DNA from: Bradyrhizobium sp. AUGA SZCCT0158
Lineage (GTDB): Bacteria > Pseudomonadota > Alphaproteobacteria > Rhizobiales > Xanthobacteraceae
Length of the DNA stretch: 64,000 nt
Reading direction: 5' to 3'
Assembly: GCF_018130065.1 (NCBI RefSeq)
Contig: NZ_JAFCME010000003.1
Location: 118,501 to 182,500 of the forward strand
How positions within the stretch are numbered: the first letter of the stretch is position 1; the number at the start of each line of letters is the position of its first letter. Shown in pieces: positions 26,033-35,161 of this stretch. Below the pieces are notes generated by a model that saw only the letters and a program-made list of their open reading frames with translations, made no database searches and was not told the origin of the DNA. The position numbers and the translations under genes are program-made.

Positions 26033-27466
26033 TCAATAGGCATCCTGATACATCATGACCATCGCGGTCCGGATGATGATCCGCATATCCAGCCAAATGC
26101 TCCAGTTGCTGACGTACCAGACGTCATACTCGACGCGCTTTTCCATCAGGTCGATGGTCGGCGTTTCGCCGCGGAAGCCGTTGACCTGCGCCCAGCCCGT
26201 CAAGCCTGGCTTCATATGATGGCGATACACATAGTTGCTGATCACCTGGTCGTAATAATTGTCATGGGCCAGCGCATGCGGTCGCGGACCGACCAGCGAC
26301 ATTTCCCCGCGCAGCACGTTCCAGAGCTGCGGCAATTCATCGATGCTGGTTTTTCGGAGGAAGCGGCCAACCCGGGTCACCCGCCTGTCCTGCTTGGTCG
26401 CCTGGGTAACGGTGTGGCCGTTCTCCGCAACGCTCATGCTGCGAAATTTCCAGATCTCGAAAGGCTTTCCGTTGAAGCCGCGACGGGACTGCCGGAAGAT
26501 GATGCTGCCCTCTGAATCGAGTTTGATCAAAACCGCTGAGATGATCAACAGTGGCGCCAACATTAAAAGGGCAATCGATGCGAGCCCGATGTCCAGACAC
26601 CGCTTCTGCGCCCGTTCGAATATCGAGAGCGGCGGCCGCTGAATTTCGATCGCCATCGTTCCGCTGACGGGCATGAACGGCCGCGAAACCAGATCTGCGA
26701 TCGGGAAATCAGGCAACAGCCGAATCGGCTGCGGAACCTGGCGCAGTCGCTGACTCAGCTTCTGAAGCATCGGCAGTTCGTTCCAGTCGATTGCCAGAAG
26801 AAACTCCTCGGCATTCGTCGCGCGCGACTGCCGAATGATGTTCAAAATTTCGGCATCGAGGGCCACGTCATCCTGCGTCGCGTTCAACACGAAATGACGC
26901 ACGACGTCGAAGCCGTTCTTGCGCAAGTCCTTGAAGCGGTTCGAAGTAAAATCGAGCGGTTTCAGGCTGAGCAGCACGACCCTGCGGTCAATCAAGTGAC
27001 CCTTTGCAAGCGAAGACGCCAGGCCAATGCGCCAGGCCGCCCGGTGCGCACCCAGGCTGACAAGCCCGGTAATTGCGAACACGATGGTCGTACCGCGCGA
27101 AAGGCTCGTCGTCGATTTCAGAAGAAAGGCGATGAGAGCCAGAATCGCCAGCGACATCATCCAGACGAATACAACCTTGCGCGCCTGCCACATTCCGTTG
27201 AACAGACGATGGCTGTCGTAGACGCGCTGGAAAAAAGCGATGGCGACGAACGCAACACTGACGATCAGACCCGCGCCAATCGGAACTTCCTGATCGGCCG
27301 GCGTCCCCATGAACTGGCGATAGACGACACCCGCCACCAGATAGCTCACCAGGATCAGCAGAAAATCGCCACTGATGAGAAAAACCTGGAAGGGGCGCTG
27401 CAGGGATGCGCCACGGCTCGCGATCGTCGCAGAGACGTCTTCGGAACCATATGTTGTTGCAGACAT
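26033..27466 (-). CDS. Undecaprenyl-phosphate sugar phosphotransferase (initiating EPS enzyme)
   Basis: This is a 477-residue polyisoprenyl-phosphate hexose-1-phosphate transferase (WbaP/WcaJ/ExoY type). It transfers hexose-1-phosphate from UDP-glucose or UDP-galactose to undecaprenyl phosphate, the first step of repeat-unit synthesis. Four N-terminal membrane helices, a CoA-binding-like central domain, and a C-terminal catalytic domain with KRCLDIGLASIALLMLAPL, IWKFRSM, KTSIDELPQLWNVLRGEMS and LVGPRP are visible. It ends in YQDAY as usual. It is transcribed away from a long AT-rich control region. Confidence 0.95.
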   Translation of the reverse strand: MSATTYGSEDVSATIASRGASLQRPFQVFLISGDFLLILVSYLVAGVVYRQFMGTPADQEVPIGAGLIVSVAFVAIAFFQRVYDSHRLFNGMWQARKVVFVWMMSLAILALIAFLLKSTTSLSRGTTIVFAITGLVSLGAHRAAWRIGLASSLAKGHLIDRRVVLLSLKPLDFTSNRFKDLRKNGFDVVRHFVLNATQDDVALDAEILNIIRQSRATNAEEFLLAIDWNELPMLQKLSQRLRQVPQPIRLLPDFPIADLVSRPFMPVSGTMAIEIQRPPLSIFERAQKRCLDIGLASIALLMLAPLLIISAVLIKLDSEGSIIFRQSRRGFNGKPFEIWKFRSMSVAENGHTVTQATKQDRRVTRVGRFLRKTSIDELPQLWNVLRGEMSLVGPRPHALAHDNYYDQVISNYVYRHHMKPGLTGWAQVNGFRGETPTIDLMEKRVEYDVWYVSNWSIWLDMRIIIRTAMVMMYQDAY

Positions 27467-27827
27467 CTCAGGCCCTCGTCACTTCCATCACTGCAACCGT
27501 CGAAATCGCTGCAACCACCGAATGTTCTGATTTAAATAACCGGAGGCAACGAGCGATGCCGATTAAATCTCGTGGAGAGATTTCCGACAACGCCTTGAGA
27601 GAGTGCTAACCAATCCAAGCGAGAGTGTGGCACCGCACCCAAAAAATCAAATGTATTTTTGCATTGCGTCAATGCGGCAATTAAATGATCAGTCCGTGCT
27701 ATTTAAATATTCAATATGCGCGCCACATGCGCAACGGACCGTCAAAAACAGGGCAATTTTTTCCCACCGGTGTCGCGTCATAATCCTGATAATTATGTGG
27801 CGCCGGCGCAGCACGCCCTTCGTGCGT
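27467..27827. promoter_or_regulatory. AT-rich control region of the sugar phosphotransferase gene
   Basis: A 361-bp spacer upstream of the initiating transferase. It holds GATTTAAATAAC (27529-27540), GATTAAAT (27561-27568), AATTAAAT (from 27679) and ATTTAAAT (27701-27708), the densest cluster of this motif type in the window. No gene seen. Confidence 0.45.
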
Positions 27828-28841
27828 TTATCGAGATCGCGTTTCGGCATCAATGCGGGGATGGGCCAATTGATGCCAGGCCCACGAGGACCTCACAACC
27901 GTTGCCAGATCCGAGCAAGCGGGACGAAAATCGAGATCGGCGCGAGCTGCCGACGGATCGGCGACCAGAATGGGCGGATCACCGGGCCGACGCGGCTTTG
28001 TCACCAGTGGAAGGTTAAGGCCTGTTTCGCGCTCGATGGCCGCCAGCACCTGGCGCACCGAGAATCCAGAACCCGTACCGAGATTGTAGCGACCGCCCGG
28101 AGAGCCGTTCAGCAGGGCATCGAGGGCACGAACATGCGCTGCAGCCAGATCCACCACGTGAATGTAGTCGCGTATCGCCGTACCATCCGGGGTCTCATAA
28201 TCATCCCCGAAAATCGCGAAGTCGCTGACATGACCTTGCAGGGTCATCATCGCGCGGGGAATGAGATGGGTTTCCGGATCGCGAAGTTCGCCGATTGATC
28301 CCGACACTTCCGCGCCACAGGCGTTGAAATAGCGCAGACAGAACGAATTCATGCCATAGGCGGCGCGATAGTCCGCCAGGATCTGCTCGATCATCCATTT
28401 CGAGACGCCGTAAGGGTTCACGGCAACGCCGGCGGCGCCCTCACTGATCGGATCGCGACCCGCATTGCCGTAGACGGCTCCGGTACTCGAAAAAACCAGG
28501 CGGCGGCATTTCTGCTCGAGCATCGCTTTCAACAGCGACAATGTCCCGCATACATTGTTCAGATAGTATTTCTGGGGCGCGGTGACGGATTCACCCACCT
28601 GGCTGAATGCAGCAAAATGCATCACGGCGACAACGTCGTGGGACGCTATCGCTTCGGCTACTCGCGGCGTATCACTGACGTCGCCCTCGACAAAAGGACC
28701 CCACTTCACGAAGCTGCGGTGACCGGTCGACAGGTTATCGAAGCATACAGGGACGTAGCCGGCCTCAGACAAAGCCTTGCAGCAGTGCGCGCCGATATAA
28801 CCGGCTCCTCCGGTCACAAGAATGGCAGGGCGTTGGGACAC
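27828..28841 (-). CDS. galE: UDP-glucose 4-epimerase
   Basis: This is a 337-residue extended SDR enzyme interconverting UDP-glucose and UDP-galactose, supplying galactose (and galacturonate precursors) to the EPS. The NAD motif TGGAGYIGAH lies near the N-terminus. The catalytic Thr in FSSTGAVYG (about 120) and YGVSK (Tyr144, Lys148) are present, and YNLGTGSGFSV is typical. GTG 28841 is chosen: GGAG sits 7 nt upstream, within the four-codon-longer alternative at 28853. It lies downstream of UDP-glucose dehydrogenase on the same strand, separated by a palindromic repeat. Confidence 0.95.
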   Translation of the reverse strand: MSQRPAILVTGGAGYIGAHCCKALSEAGYVPVCFDNLSTGHRSFVKWGPFVEGDVSDTPRVAEAIASHDVVAVMHFAAFSQVGESVTAPQKYYLNNVCGTLSLLKAMLEQKCRRLVFSSTGAVYGNAGRDPISEGAAGVAVNPYGVSKWMIEQILADYRAAYGMNSFCLRYFNACGAEVSGSIGELRDPETHLIPRAMMTLQGHVSDFAIFGDDYETPDGTAIRDYIHVVDLAAAHVRALDALLNGSPGGRYNLGTGSGFSVRQVLAAIERETGLNLPLVTKPRRPGDPPILVADPSAARADLDFRPACSDLATVVRSSWAWHQLAHPRIDAETRSR

Positions 28842-28918
28842 TGGTTTCTCCACGAGAGCAGTACTTGGATTCAGACGCGGTAGTTGGCTTCAGGCTGACA
28901 TTGGCATGGCGTTGATGC

Positions 28919-29045
28919 AGAGCGTTTTCCCGCGAAGCATGCCCTCGGACTTGATCCGTGGGGCGGATTCCGGTTCGCGTGAAGAAAACGCGTCAAAACA
29001 ACAAATAGAGCCCCGTTCCGATTCTATCGGAACGGAAAAGGCTCT
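28919..29045. repeat. Bradyrhizobium-type palindromic intergenic element
   Basis: The element has GCGTTTTC (28922-28929) pairing with GAAAACGC (28984-28991). A second hairpin CCGTTCCGAT-TCT-ATCGGAACGG follows (29013-29035) inside GAGCC/GGCTC arms (29008-29012, 29040-29044). The stop codon of the UDP-glucose dehydrogenase lies at its edge, so it may also act as a terminator. I recognise this layout as a repeat common in Bradyrhizobium genomes, from memory and not from a search. Confidence 0.75.
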
Positions 29046-30363
29046 AGCCCGCGGCTTTCGTTTGGCGCCCGACGCTCTGGTACAGGAATCCCCTGCCGGT
29101 CAGATCGTCCGGATTGTATACGTTTCGCAGATCGATCACGACCGGAGCCGCCATCTCCTGCTTTAGCCGATCGAGATCGAGGGCTCGAAATTGCTCCCAC
29201 TCGGTCACGATGACCAATGCGTCGGCACCCTCGGCGCAGCTGTAGGCATTCTCGTGATACTCGATGTCAGGCATCTCCAATCGGGCCTGTTCCATGCCCA
29301 CCGGATCAAACGCCCGAACCGTCGCGCCCAAGTCGCGGAGCGCCGTAATCAGCGGGATCGAGGGGGCCTCTCTCATGTCGTCGGTATTGGGCTTGAAGGT
29401 CAAGCCGAGGACAGCAACTGTTTTTCCGCGAAGGTTGCCGCCGAACGGCGCGGCCACCTTGCGCGCCATGGCGCGTTTGCGGGTGTCGTTGACCGAATTC
29501 ACCGCTTCCAGAATCCTTAGCGGAACGTCGTAGTCCTGCGCAGTCTTGATCAGCGCACGGGTGTCCTTGGGAAAACACGAGCCACCGTAACCAGGACCGG
29601 CATGAAGGAATTTCGATCCGATGCGATTGTCCAGGCCTATGCCGCGGGCAATCTCCTGAACGTCCGCGCCGACCTTTTCCGCGAGATCGGCGATTTCGTT
29701 GATGAAGGTGATCTTGGTAGCCAGAAATGCATTGGCCGCATACTTGATGAGTTCGGCGGTACGGCGCCCGGTGTACATGATCGGCGCCTGGTTCAAATAA
29801 AGCGGCCGGTAGATCTCGCCGATCACCTTGCGCGCGCGCGGATTTTCGGTGCCCACGACGATGCGGTCCGGATGCTTGAAGTCACGCACGGCCGCGCCTT
29901 CGCGCAGAAACTCCGGGTTCGATGCGACGGCGACATCGGCCGCCGGATTCACCTGCTCGATGATTCGCTCGACCTCGTCGCCTGTGCCCACCGGGACGGT
30001 CGATTTCGTGACGATGACGGTAAAGCCCCGGACGGATTTCGCAATTTCACGCGACGCCGCATAAACATAGCTGAGATCCGCATGACCATCGCCGCGCCGC
30101 GACGGCGTTCCGACCGCGATAAAGACAACGTCGGCTTCGCCTACCGGTCCCGCAAGGTCGGTCGTGAAGACGAGCCGGCCTTCGCGCGCATTGGTTTGGA
30201 CAACGCGGTCAAGGTCGGGCTCGAATATCGGAATTTCGCCGCGCTGTAGCGATGCGATCTTGGCCTCGTCCTTGTCCACGCAGGTGACGTGGTGTCCAAA
30301 GTCGGCGAAACAGGCACCCGAAACCAATCCAACGTATCCCGTTCCCACAACAACAACGCGCAT
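29044..30363 (-). CDS. UDP-glucose 6-dehydrogenase
   Basis: This is a 439-residue NAD-dependent enzyme oxidising UDP-glucose to UDP-glucuronate, precursor of uronic acids in EPS. The N-terminal Rossmann motif GTGYVGLVSG, TKSTVPVGTG (120-128) and the catalytic Cys263 in GPGYGGSCFPKDT are intact, and the C-terminal UDP-binding domain has LGLTFKPNTDDMREAPS. Length is normal for UgdH/RkpK/ExoD-type proteins. ATG 30363 is the only plausible start. It precedes galE in the same direction. Confidence 0.97.
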   Translation of the reverse strand: MRVVVVGTGYVGLVSGACFADFGHHVTCVDKDEAKIASLQRGEIPIFEPDLDRVVQTNAREGRLVFTTDLAGPVGEADVVFIAVGTPSRRGDGHADLSYVYAASREIAKSVRGFTVIVTKSTVPVGTGDEVERIIEQVNPAADVAVASNPEFLREGAAVRDFKHPDRIVVGTENPRARKVIGEIYRPLYLNQAPIMYTGRRTAELIKYAANAFLATKITFINEIADLAEKVGADVQEIARGIGLDNRIGSKFLHAGPGYGGSCFPKDTRALIKTAQDYDVPLRILEAVNSVNDTRKRAMARKVAAPFGGNLRGKTVAVLGLTFKPNTDDMREAPSIPLITALRDLGATVRAFDPVGMEQARLEMPDIEYHENAYSCAEGADALVIVTEWEQFRALDLDRLKQEMAAPVVIDLRNVYNPDDLTGRGFLYQSVGRQTKAAG

Positions 30364-30743
30364 GAGCTGAGCACTTTCTTTTTCCGGTATTTAATTCCCG
30401 ACAGCGAAGGCTTTAAATTAACCATGGAAGCGGGTCAAACCTGCCCCTTCGATTTGAAGAGTCTGCCCGATTTCCTGGCGGTGGGCGCAAAATCCGGGAT
30501 TGTCCTGCAAACGCAACACTCACACGAAACAAACGGTCTCGAAGGAAGCGACGCTGGAAATTAAATGCGCAACGTTGATCGGTTCAACCCGATCCAGAAA
30601 ATTTACTGCGCTGAGTGCCCGTCGGCGCGCACCCCTGGGAACCGGCTTGGGATCAGAATTTCAAGCAATTTCAATGGCTAAATTAAGCCAATTTTAGGGA
30701 GGCCGACGTTAGAAAACACTGTAGTTTGTATGGAGTAGGTGGT
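30364..30743. promoter_or_regulatory. Intergenic control region with TTTAAAT-type motifs
   Basis: A 380-bp spacer between the divergent dehydrogenase and small membrane-protein genes. ATTTAAT (30389-30395), TTTAAATTA (30412-30420) and AAATTAAAT (30558-30566) recur. No gene recognised. Confidence 0.4.
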
Positions 30744-31034
30744 GTGACCACGCTGGCCATTTGCAGTGCATTGATTGGATTGGTGCTTGGAATTCGATTC
30801 CGGTTTCTGGTTCTGGTGCCCATTCTTTTCGTTGGGTCAATTTCACTAGCGGCGATTTCGATGACCCAGGGCCAGACCCTGCTCCAGGCAATTTCAGCGA
30901 TAGTGATTTTCGCAGCGCTTCTGCAGGTTGGATACGTATGCACAGCGCTGCTGAGATCCTTCGTAATGGCTCCCCGTGCCAACAGGACCGTGCCCCATGC
31001 CGCCGCCGGGGTTGTTGTTGTCCGGAAGTCCTGA
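30744..31034 (+). CDS. Small inner-membrane protein of EPS locus
   Basis: This is a 96-residue protein with two to three membrane helices (LAICSALIGLVLGI, FLVLVPILFVGSISLAAISM, AISAIVIFAALLQVGYVCTALL) and a short basic tail. The GTG start at 30744 is set by GGAG eight bases upstream. TTG 30726 lies before that site. Small membrane proteins of this size in rhizobial EPS loci (ExoX-like) can act as regulators of the sugar phosphotransferase, but I see no diagnostic motif. It is followed by the phosphatase gene. Confidence 0.65.
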   Translation: MTTLAICSALIGLVLGIRFRFLVLVPILFVGSISLAAISMTQGQTLLQAISAIVIFAALLQVGYVCTALLRSFVMAPRANRTVPHAAAGVVVVRKS

Positions 31035-31250
31035 TCCTCACTAGGGGCCGATTGCAATCCACCACACAACGCGCGTCTGCCGGACTACGACCTGATCCGG
31101 AGCGTCGCCGTCAGGCTACGACGTTGAACCCATACGGCGATCCTGCCAAAACGGCGCCAGGATCGTATATATTCATCCCAGGCGATTAATGCCAAGGTGA
31201 GGATTCGCGTGGCCTCGGGCCCGGAACGCCTTTGAGAGTATATTATCCCG

Positions 31251-31991
31251 ATGTTGTCAGCACTGCGCCATGCGAAGCCGTTGGCGAAGCCAAGGTTGCC
31301 GGACGGGGTTCGCATATACGCCATCAGCGACATTCACGGCTGCGCACATCTACTTGATCAAATGCTTCGGGTCATCGACGCCGACGTTGCACACAGCAGG
31401 CCACGTCACGCGATAGAAGTCTTCATGGGCGATTACATCGACCGCGGTCCGGATTCGCGCTCAACGCTCGACCTCCTGATTGAACGTTCGCATCGCGGAA
31501 ACGCGGTCTTCCTGAAGGGCAATCACGAAGCCTTTCTTGACGACGTCTTTCGCGATCCCGGCCGCATGGGGAATTGGTTTCAGGTCGGCGGACTGGAAAC
31601 ATTGATGTCCTACGGACTCTCGCCGTCGGTAAATCCAGACGGCGATGAGCAGCATGCATTGATGAGAGAGCTAGCCGAGGTCATGCCGGCGCGCCATCGC
31701 GACTTTCTGGGGCGCTTGCGCCTGAACTTCTCTTGCGGCGATTTCTTTTTTGTTCATGCAGGTGTTCGGCCGGGCATCCGGCTGGCTGAGCAGCGGGAGG
31801 AAGACCTGCTTTGGATCCGAGAGGATTTTCTGCAGCATAAGAAGCGGTTCAGCAAATATATTGTTCATGGTCATACGCCGGTTCGCAGTGCAGAGATTTT
31901 GGCAAACCGCGCCAACATAGATACGGGCGCCTACGCTACCGGCAATTTGACCCTGCTCTCGATTCAGGGTTCCAGCCTGCTGGCCGTCTGA
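31251..31991 (+). CDS. PPP-family serine/threonine protein phosphatase
   Basis: This is a 246-residue metallophosphoesterase of the bacterial PPP type. All metal-site motifs are visible in order: DIHG (about 30), GDYIDRG (about 60), GNHE (about 92), FVHAG and VHGHT. It is predicted to use two Mn/Fe ions to remove phosphate from Ser/Thr, or less often from tyrosine or diadenosine tetraphosphate (ApaH-like relatives). Placement in the EPS locus that also encodes a BY-kinase suggests a link to EPS control, as inference only. Confidence 0.9.
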   Translation: MLSALRHAKPLAKPRLPDGVRIYAISDIHGCAHLLDQMLRVIDADVAHSRPRHAIEVFMGDYIDRGPDSRSTLDLLIERSHRGNAVFLKGNHEAFLDDVFRDPGRMGNWFQVGGLETLMSYGLSPSVNPDGDEQHALMRELAEVMPARHRDFLGRLRLNFSCGDFFFVHAGVRPGIRLAEQREEDLLWIREDFLQHKKRFSKYIVHGHTPVRSAEILANRANIDTGAYATGNLTLLSIQGSSLLAV

Positions 31992-32400
31992 GCATTGCAC
32001 TGCGGGGCGTGCGAGGAAGTGCTTCGCGCGCGCCCTTGTCCTGCTTTCCTTCGCTCGCCTCGGCCGGGCACCTGAGAGCTGCCCCCGCCTTCCCTTGTTA
32101 AAATCAGCATAAGCGAGGTTTCCGGAGGCCGCCGGGTTCCATGATTTCGTGTAAATTTTCCGGCGCGCCACGTCGCTGACCTTTGCCGGCCACCGAAACG
32201 CGAGCGACGTTCGCACGGCGCCTAAGGAGATGGGCTGGTGTTGGCGCCGGCTCCATGCCGTGCGAGGCGGCGGCCCCTGTCAGGAAACTGCGGATTGCCC
32301 AGAACTCAGGCTGGGAAGCTGACCGTACTTCAACTACGATTAAAATAATCACGCGCGAAGCCACGGCTATCGGGCGGCAAAAAAAACGGGAGGATGTCCT
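31992..32400. other. Intergenic stretch, no gene recognised
   Basis: 409 bp with only weak overlapping open frames of uneven composition. Its last bases hold a strong ribosome-binding site (GGGAGGA) for the small ORF at 32401. Confidence 0.5.
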
Positions 32401-32490
32401 ATGCGAGTTGGGATCGAGATCAATTTCGCCCTTTGGGGCATGATCATCTGTGCTGTCATCGAGGCGCGTCAGACCTTTGCGTTCCTGTAA
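32401..32490 (+). CDS. 29-residue hydrophobic small protein
   Basis: ATG 32401 to TAA 32490 encodes a 29-residue peptide whose middle (FALWGMIICAVI) could span or associate with the membrane. The perfectly placed GGGAGGA eight bases upstream is the main reason to list it. Unknown function and no homology claimed. A 14-bp direct repeat (TTGCAGGCGGCGCC at 32501-32514 and 32520-32533) follows. Confidence 0.4.
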   Translation: MRVGIEINFALWGMIICAVIEARQTFAFL

Positions 32491-32712
32491 ACGCCTTGGA
32501 TTGCAGGCGGCGCCCTGGTTTGCAGGCGGCGCCTTGCCTGAAGGCCCGCTCCAGAACGAGCCCGGCGCGAGGTTCCTTGCCGCCGTCCGCGCGATCAATG
32601 GCGCTTGGCAAGGCGCACAGCCTCGAATCAGAGCCGGTGGCCTTGGGGCAGAGACTGATTCTGATCCAGGCAGCGGGCGATCCCTGAAACGGCGCAGCGG
32701 CCCGCGCCCCGC

Positions 32713-33123
32713 TTACGTGGGGGACTTGAAGTCCGGAAACCGGCTAAGCAACGCAGCCTTCAAGAACTTGAAATGGGCTATCGTTGTCGCAAGTTCCTGA
32801 AGCCGGCGCTGTCCGTTGGAGATCTCGTTGCCGAACAAGGTCTGGTGGTGGCTGTCGAGTGCGTCGCGCTCAAGGTATTCGTCGGTGCCATTTCCGAATG
32901 TCACCGCAGCACGGGCCAGGACGTCTTCGACGCGCCGGCTTAGCCCCGATTGCTCCTGCTCCGCCTCGCGAATGGAAGTATCCAACGCGCCCAGAATGGA
33001 GCTCACCCGTAACCGGTCGGTGTCGAGATCACGTCCGGCCGACCGAACCCTGAAAGCCTGGTCGCCCGATCGATCGCCTGCATGCCTTTGCGCGCGAGTC
33101 CGCGAGAGCAGCTGAAACATCAT
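32713..33123 (-). CDS. Hypothetical protein, mostly helical
   Basis: This is a 136-residue soluble protein. Residues 40-120 form predicted amphipathic helices (SSILGALDTSIREAEQEQSG and QRRLQELATTIAHFKFLKAA) with normal codon use. No family recognised. It could be a small cytosolic partner of the EPS or H-NS genes nearby, but nothing supports a specific role. Confidence 0.55.
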   Translation of the reverse strand: MMFQLLSRTRAQRHAGDRSGDQAFRVRSAGRDLDTDRLRVSSILGALDTSIREAEQEQSGLSRRVEDVLARAAVTFGNGTDEYLERDALDSHHQTLFGNEISNGQRRLQELATTIAHFKFLKAALLSRFPDFKSPT

Positions 33124-33344
33124 TTAATGCCCGTCCCGTTGGCGCCGCCACGGCAGCATAATGCCCTAGGTCACTCGAACCTGGTTAACAATGATTTAAT
33201 TTCGGAGACAGCTCTGTGGGCATCAGGCGCCTTCCCTTCAAATGTCGTTGATCTGGGGTTCCGGCTCGCACGATCGCGGCAAGCATCGATGCCGCTCAAG
33301 GCACCCCTCGATCATTCCACCGGACCCTGCATCCTGCCTGTCGG

Positions 33345-33500
33345 TCAGGAAAGAAGCCAGGTCACCAGGTTCAAAAAGATGGAGCCCAGAAAGTACATCC
33401 ACACCGCCATCACCAGCAGTATCAGCCCAAGGAATCCTCCCGTGAAAAACTTCTCTTTGGCCCTGACAACAAACGGGATTCTTTCCGGCCGCTGCAGCAT
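33345..33500 (-). CDS. 51-residue single-pass membrane protein
   Basis: ATG 33500 to TGA 33345 encodes a basic N-terminus (QRPERIPFVVRAKEKFF) and one long hydrophobic segment (LGLILLVMAVWMYFLGSIFL) ending in LLS. The split into a positively charged cytosolic part and a clean membrane helix is convincing. The Shine-Dalgarno is weak (AAAGAG). Unknown function. Confidence 0.55.
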   Translation of the reverse strand: MLQRPERIPFVVRAKEKFFTGGFLGLILLVMAVWMYFLGSIFLNLVTWLLS

Positions 33501-33787
33501 TTTGGCGCGCTCTTTTTGTTTGGAGAATTGAGAATGAGGTGCTGAACTTGAACAGCTCGTGGCACACCCTCTAGTGGCGCACTGTGTTCAGTAAATGTCG
33601 ATCGGCTCGGCGATCAAATAAAAATCTGATTCCCAATCCAAATGTGATTTGGGCAGTTGAATTTTAAAATTTGATCGGAGTAATATCTATTTAAATGTCG
33701 GGAGCAAGATGACTCTCGCGAGTTGGCATCTTCGTCCGTTAGCCTTCTCCTCGACGGACAAAACTTCCTGATATTCGCGGATCGATC

Positions 33788-33940
33788 ATGCAGCAGGCAT
33801 CCCTGAGCGACAGATATGTGGATTTTGCCAATCACTGCCTGCAGCTGGCTGCCACGACGACCGATGAACAATCGCGCCGGATGCTGCGCGAGATGGCAAC
33901 CGAATGGCTCGAACTGGCCGAGGTGGCACTGGCCGGCTAG
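33788..33940 (+). CDS. 50-residue hypothetical protein
   Basis: ATG 33788 to TAG 33940 encodes a small helical acidic protein with YVDFANHCLQLAA, TTDEQSRRMLREMA and EWLELAEVALAG. Its pattern is well formed, and it resembles short hypothetical proteins that I recall being frequent in Bradyrhizobium genomes. An ATTTAAAT motif (33689-33696) lies about 90 bp upstream. Confidence 0.65.
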   Translation: MQQASLSDRYVDFANHCLQLAATTTDEQSRRMLREMATEWLELAEVALAG

Positions 33941-34123
33941 GCCGTCGACCGGCGAGGCGGGAAGATGATTTCCAGCGTGCGGCCGGCTCGTTTCGCGCCC
34001 ACTCGCTGCGCGCTCGACGCAGTTGCCCCTGCGCGGCAGGCGCAGCGTATGGGCCGGTCGATTTGCGGCGCGCTGAATGACGTCCGCGGCAGCGAACGTG
34101 CGTTGGGCCCGAACTTCTGCGGT

Positions 34124-34495
34124 CTACCGGGTGCTCGCGCGCTTGCGCTTGACGCGATCAATCAGAAAATCATTCATCTTCTTGCCGGCCTTGAGCTGCA
34201 AGACCATCCAGCGCGGCTGCTTGCCTCGGCCGGCCCACGTTTCGGACGGGTCTGATGGATTCTGGAATTTGGGAAGCACTGGAGGATATTTTCGGCGAAC
34301 GGCTCGCCGTTCCGCAACTTGCCGATCCGGCCGTTTGATTTTCGCCATGATGCCGCTGTTGAGCTTCGCAAGGCGTTGCTCCAGCTCACGTTTTTCACTC
34401 GTTATTTTTTCGGCCAGGATATTGCCGACCTGCTCATGGAGCGCCCACAACTCATCCATGGAAAATGACGAGAGATTGAATTTGCGAAGCTTCAT
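34124..34495 (-). CDS. H-NS-family nucleoid-associated protein
   Basis: This is a 123-residue protein with an N-terminal coiled-coil dimerisation region (MDELWALHEQVGNILAEKI to about 55), a linker, and the C-terminal H-NS DNA-binding motif containing NPSDPSETWAGRGKQPRW. It binds AT-rich DNA minor groove and silences horizontally acquired or surface-polysaccharide genes. ATG 34495 is preferred because GGGAGA precedes it. The frame extends to 34558. Located at the end of a locus with many AT-rich spacers, it could control the locus. Confidence 0.9.
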   Translation of the reverse strand: MKLRKFNLSSFSMDELWALHEQVGNILAEKITSEKRELEQRLAKLNSGIMAKIKRPDRQVAERRAVRRKYPPVLPKFQNPSDPSETWAGRGKQPRWMVLQLKAGKKMNDFLIDRVKRKRASTR

Positions 34496-34927
34496 TTCTT
34501 CTCCCTGCAATATTTTTTCTGGCGACTTATTTGTTCGCTCAGGTGTATTCCCATTCAATACTCCGCAAAATTACCACATTTGATTATGGGAAAAACGGGG
34601 TCGCACCAAAAAAGTTTTGCGCAGGAGGCAATTTGGAGGATAAATTTGCCCGCTACAACATCCGCTGGTTGCCTCTTTTTAATGCTGCAACCCCTGGACT
34701 AGCTGAAGCCGGGGCAAATCGGAATCGGGCTCGACATCATCCCGATCGGGGCCTTTTGAATACCAGTGGCCCGGGACCAGCATCTAGGCGTGCGCGACCG
34801 ATATGCGCCAAGAAGCGCTACAGGGTTTGGCGTCCATGTGACCGGACCTGTCGGCATGCACCTCGCAACCGGATGCGGAATCGCGCCCCCCGACTTTTCA
34901 AGCGACAGCGACGATCGAAACGATGCC
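34496..34927. other. Intergenic stretch, no gene recognised
   Basis: 432 bp. The first 150 bp upstream of the H-NS-like gene are AT-rich and probably hold its promoter. The rest contains only weak, mutually overlapping frames. Confidence 0.45.
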
Positions 34928-35161
34928 CTAACGCATTCGCCCGTTTGCGCGGAGCCTGCCGGGCTCCGGAGGCGCCAGCGCTTGCCGTTGTCGAAGCGAT
35001 ATCGCCCGTCGCAAGGCCAGATTCTCCTCGAGCTGCTGGGCGAGTTGCAGACGCGTCTCGTAGATATTGCGGAGGGAGGAATCCTGCAGCTGAATTTCAC
35101 GTCCAAGGTGTTCACCGACGGAAAAATCCTGTTCGTCATCACATCGCATTGGTGAACTCAT
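34928..35161 (-). CDS. Possible small helical protein
   Basis: A 77-residue frame with a plausible helical core (GREIQLQDSSLRNIYETRLQ then LAQQLEENLALRRAI). Codon pattern favours this strand over overlapping plus-strand frames. No clear ribosome-binding site and no family recognised. Confidence 0.4.
   Translation of the reverse strand: MSSPMRCDDEQDFSVGEHLGREIQLQDSSLRNIYETRLQLAQQLEENLALRRAISLRQRQALAPPEPGRLRANGRMR

Noticed and set aside
33082..33567. Frames of 149 and 109 codons
   Set aside because: They overlap the better 51-residue membrane protein on the minus strand and have mixed composition.
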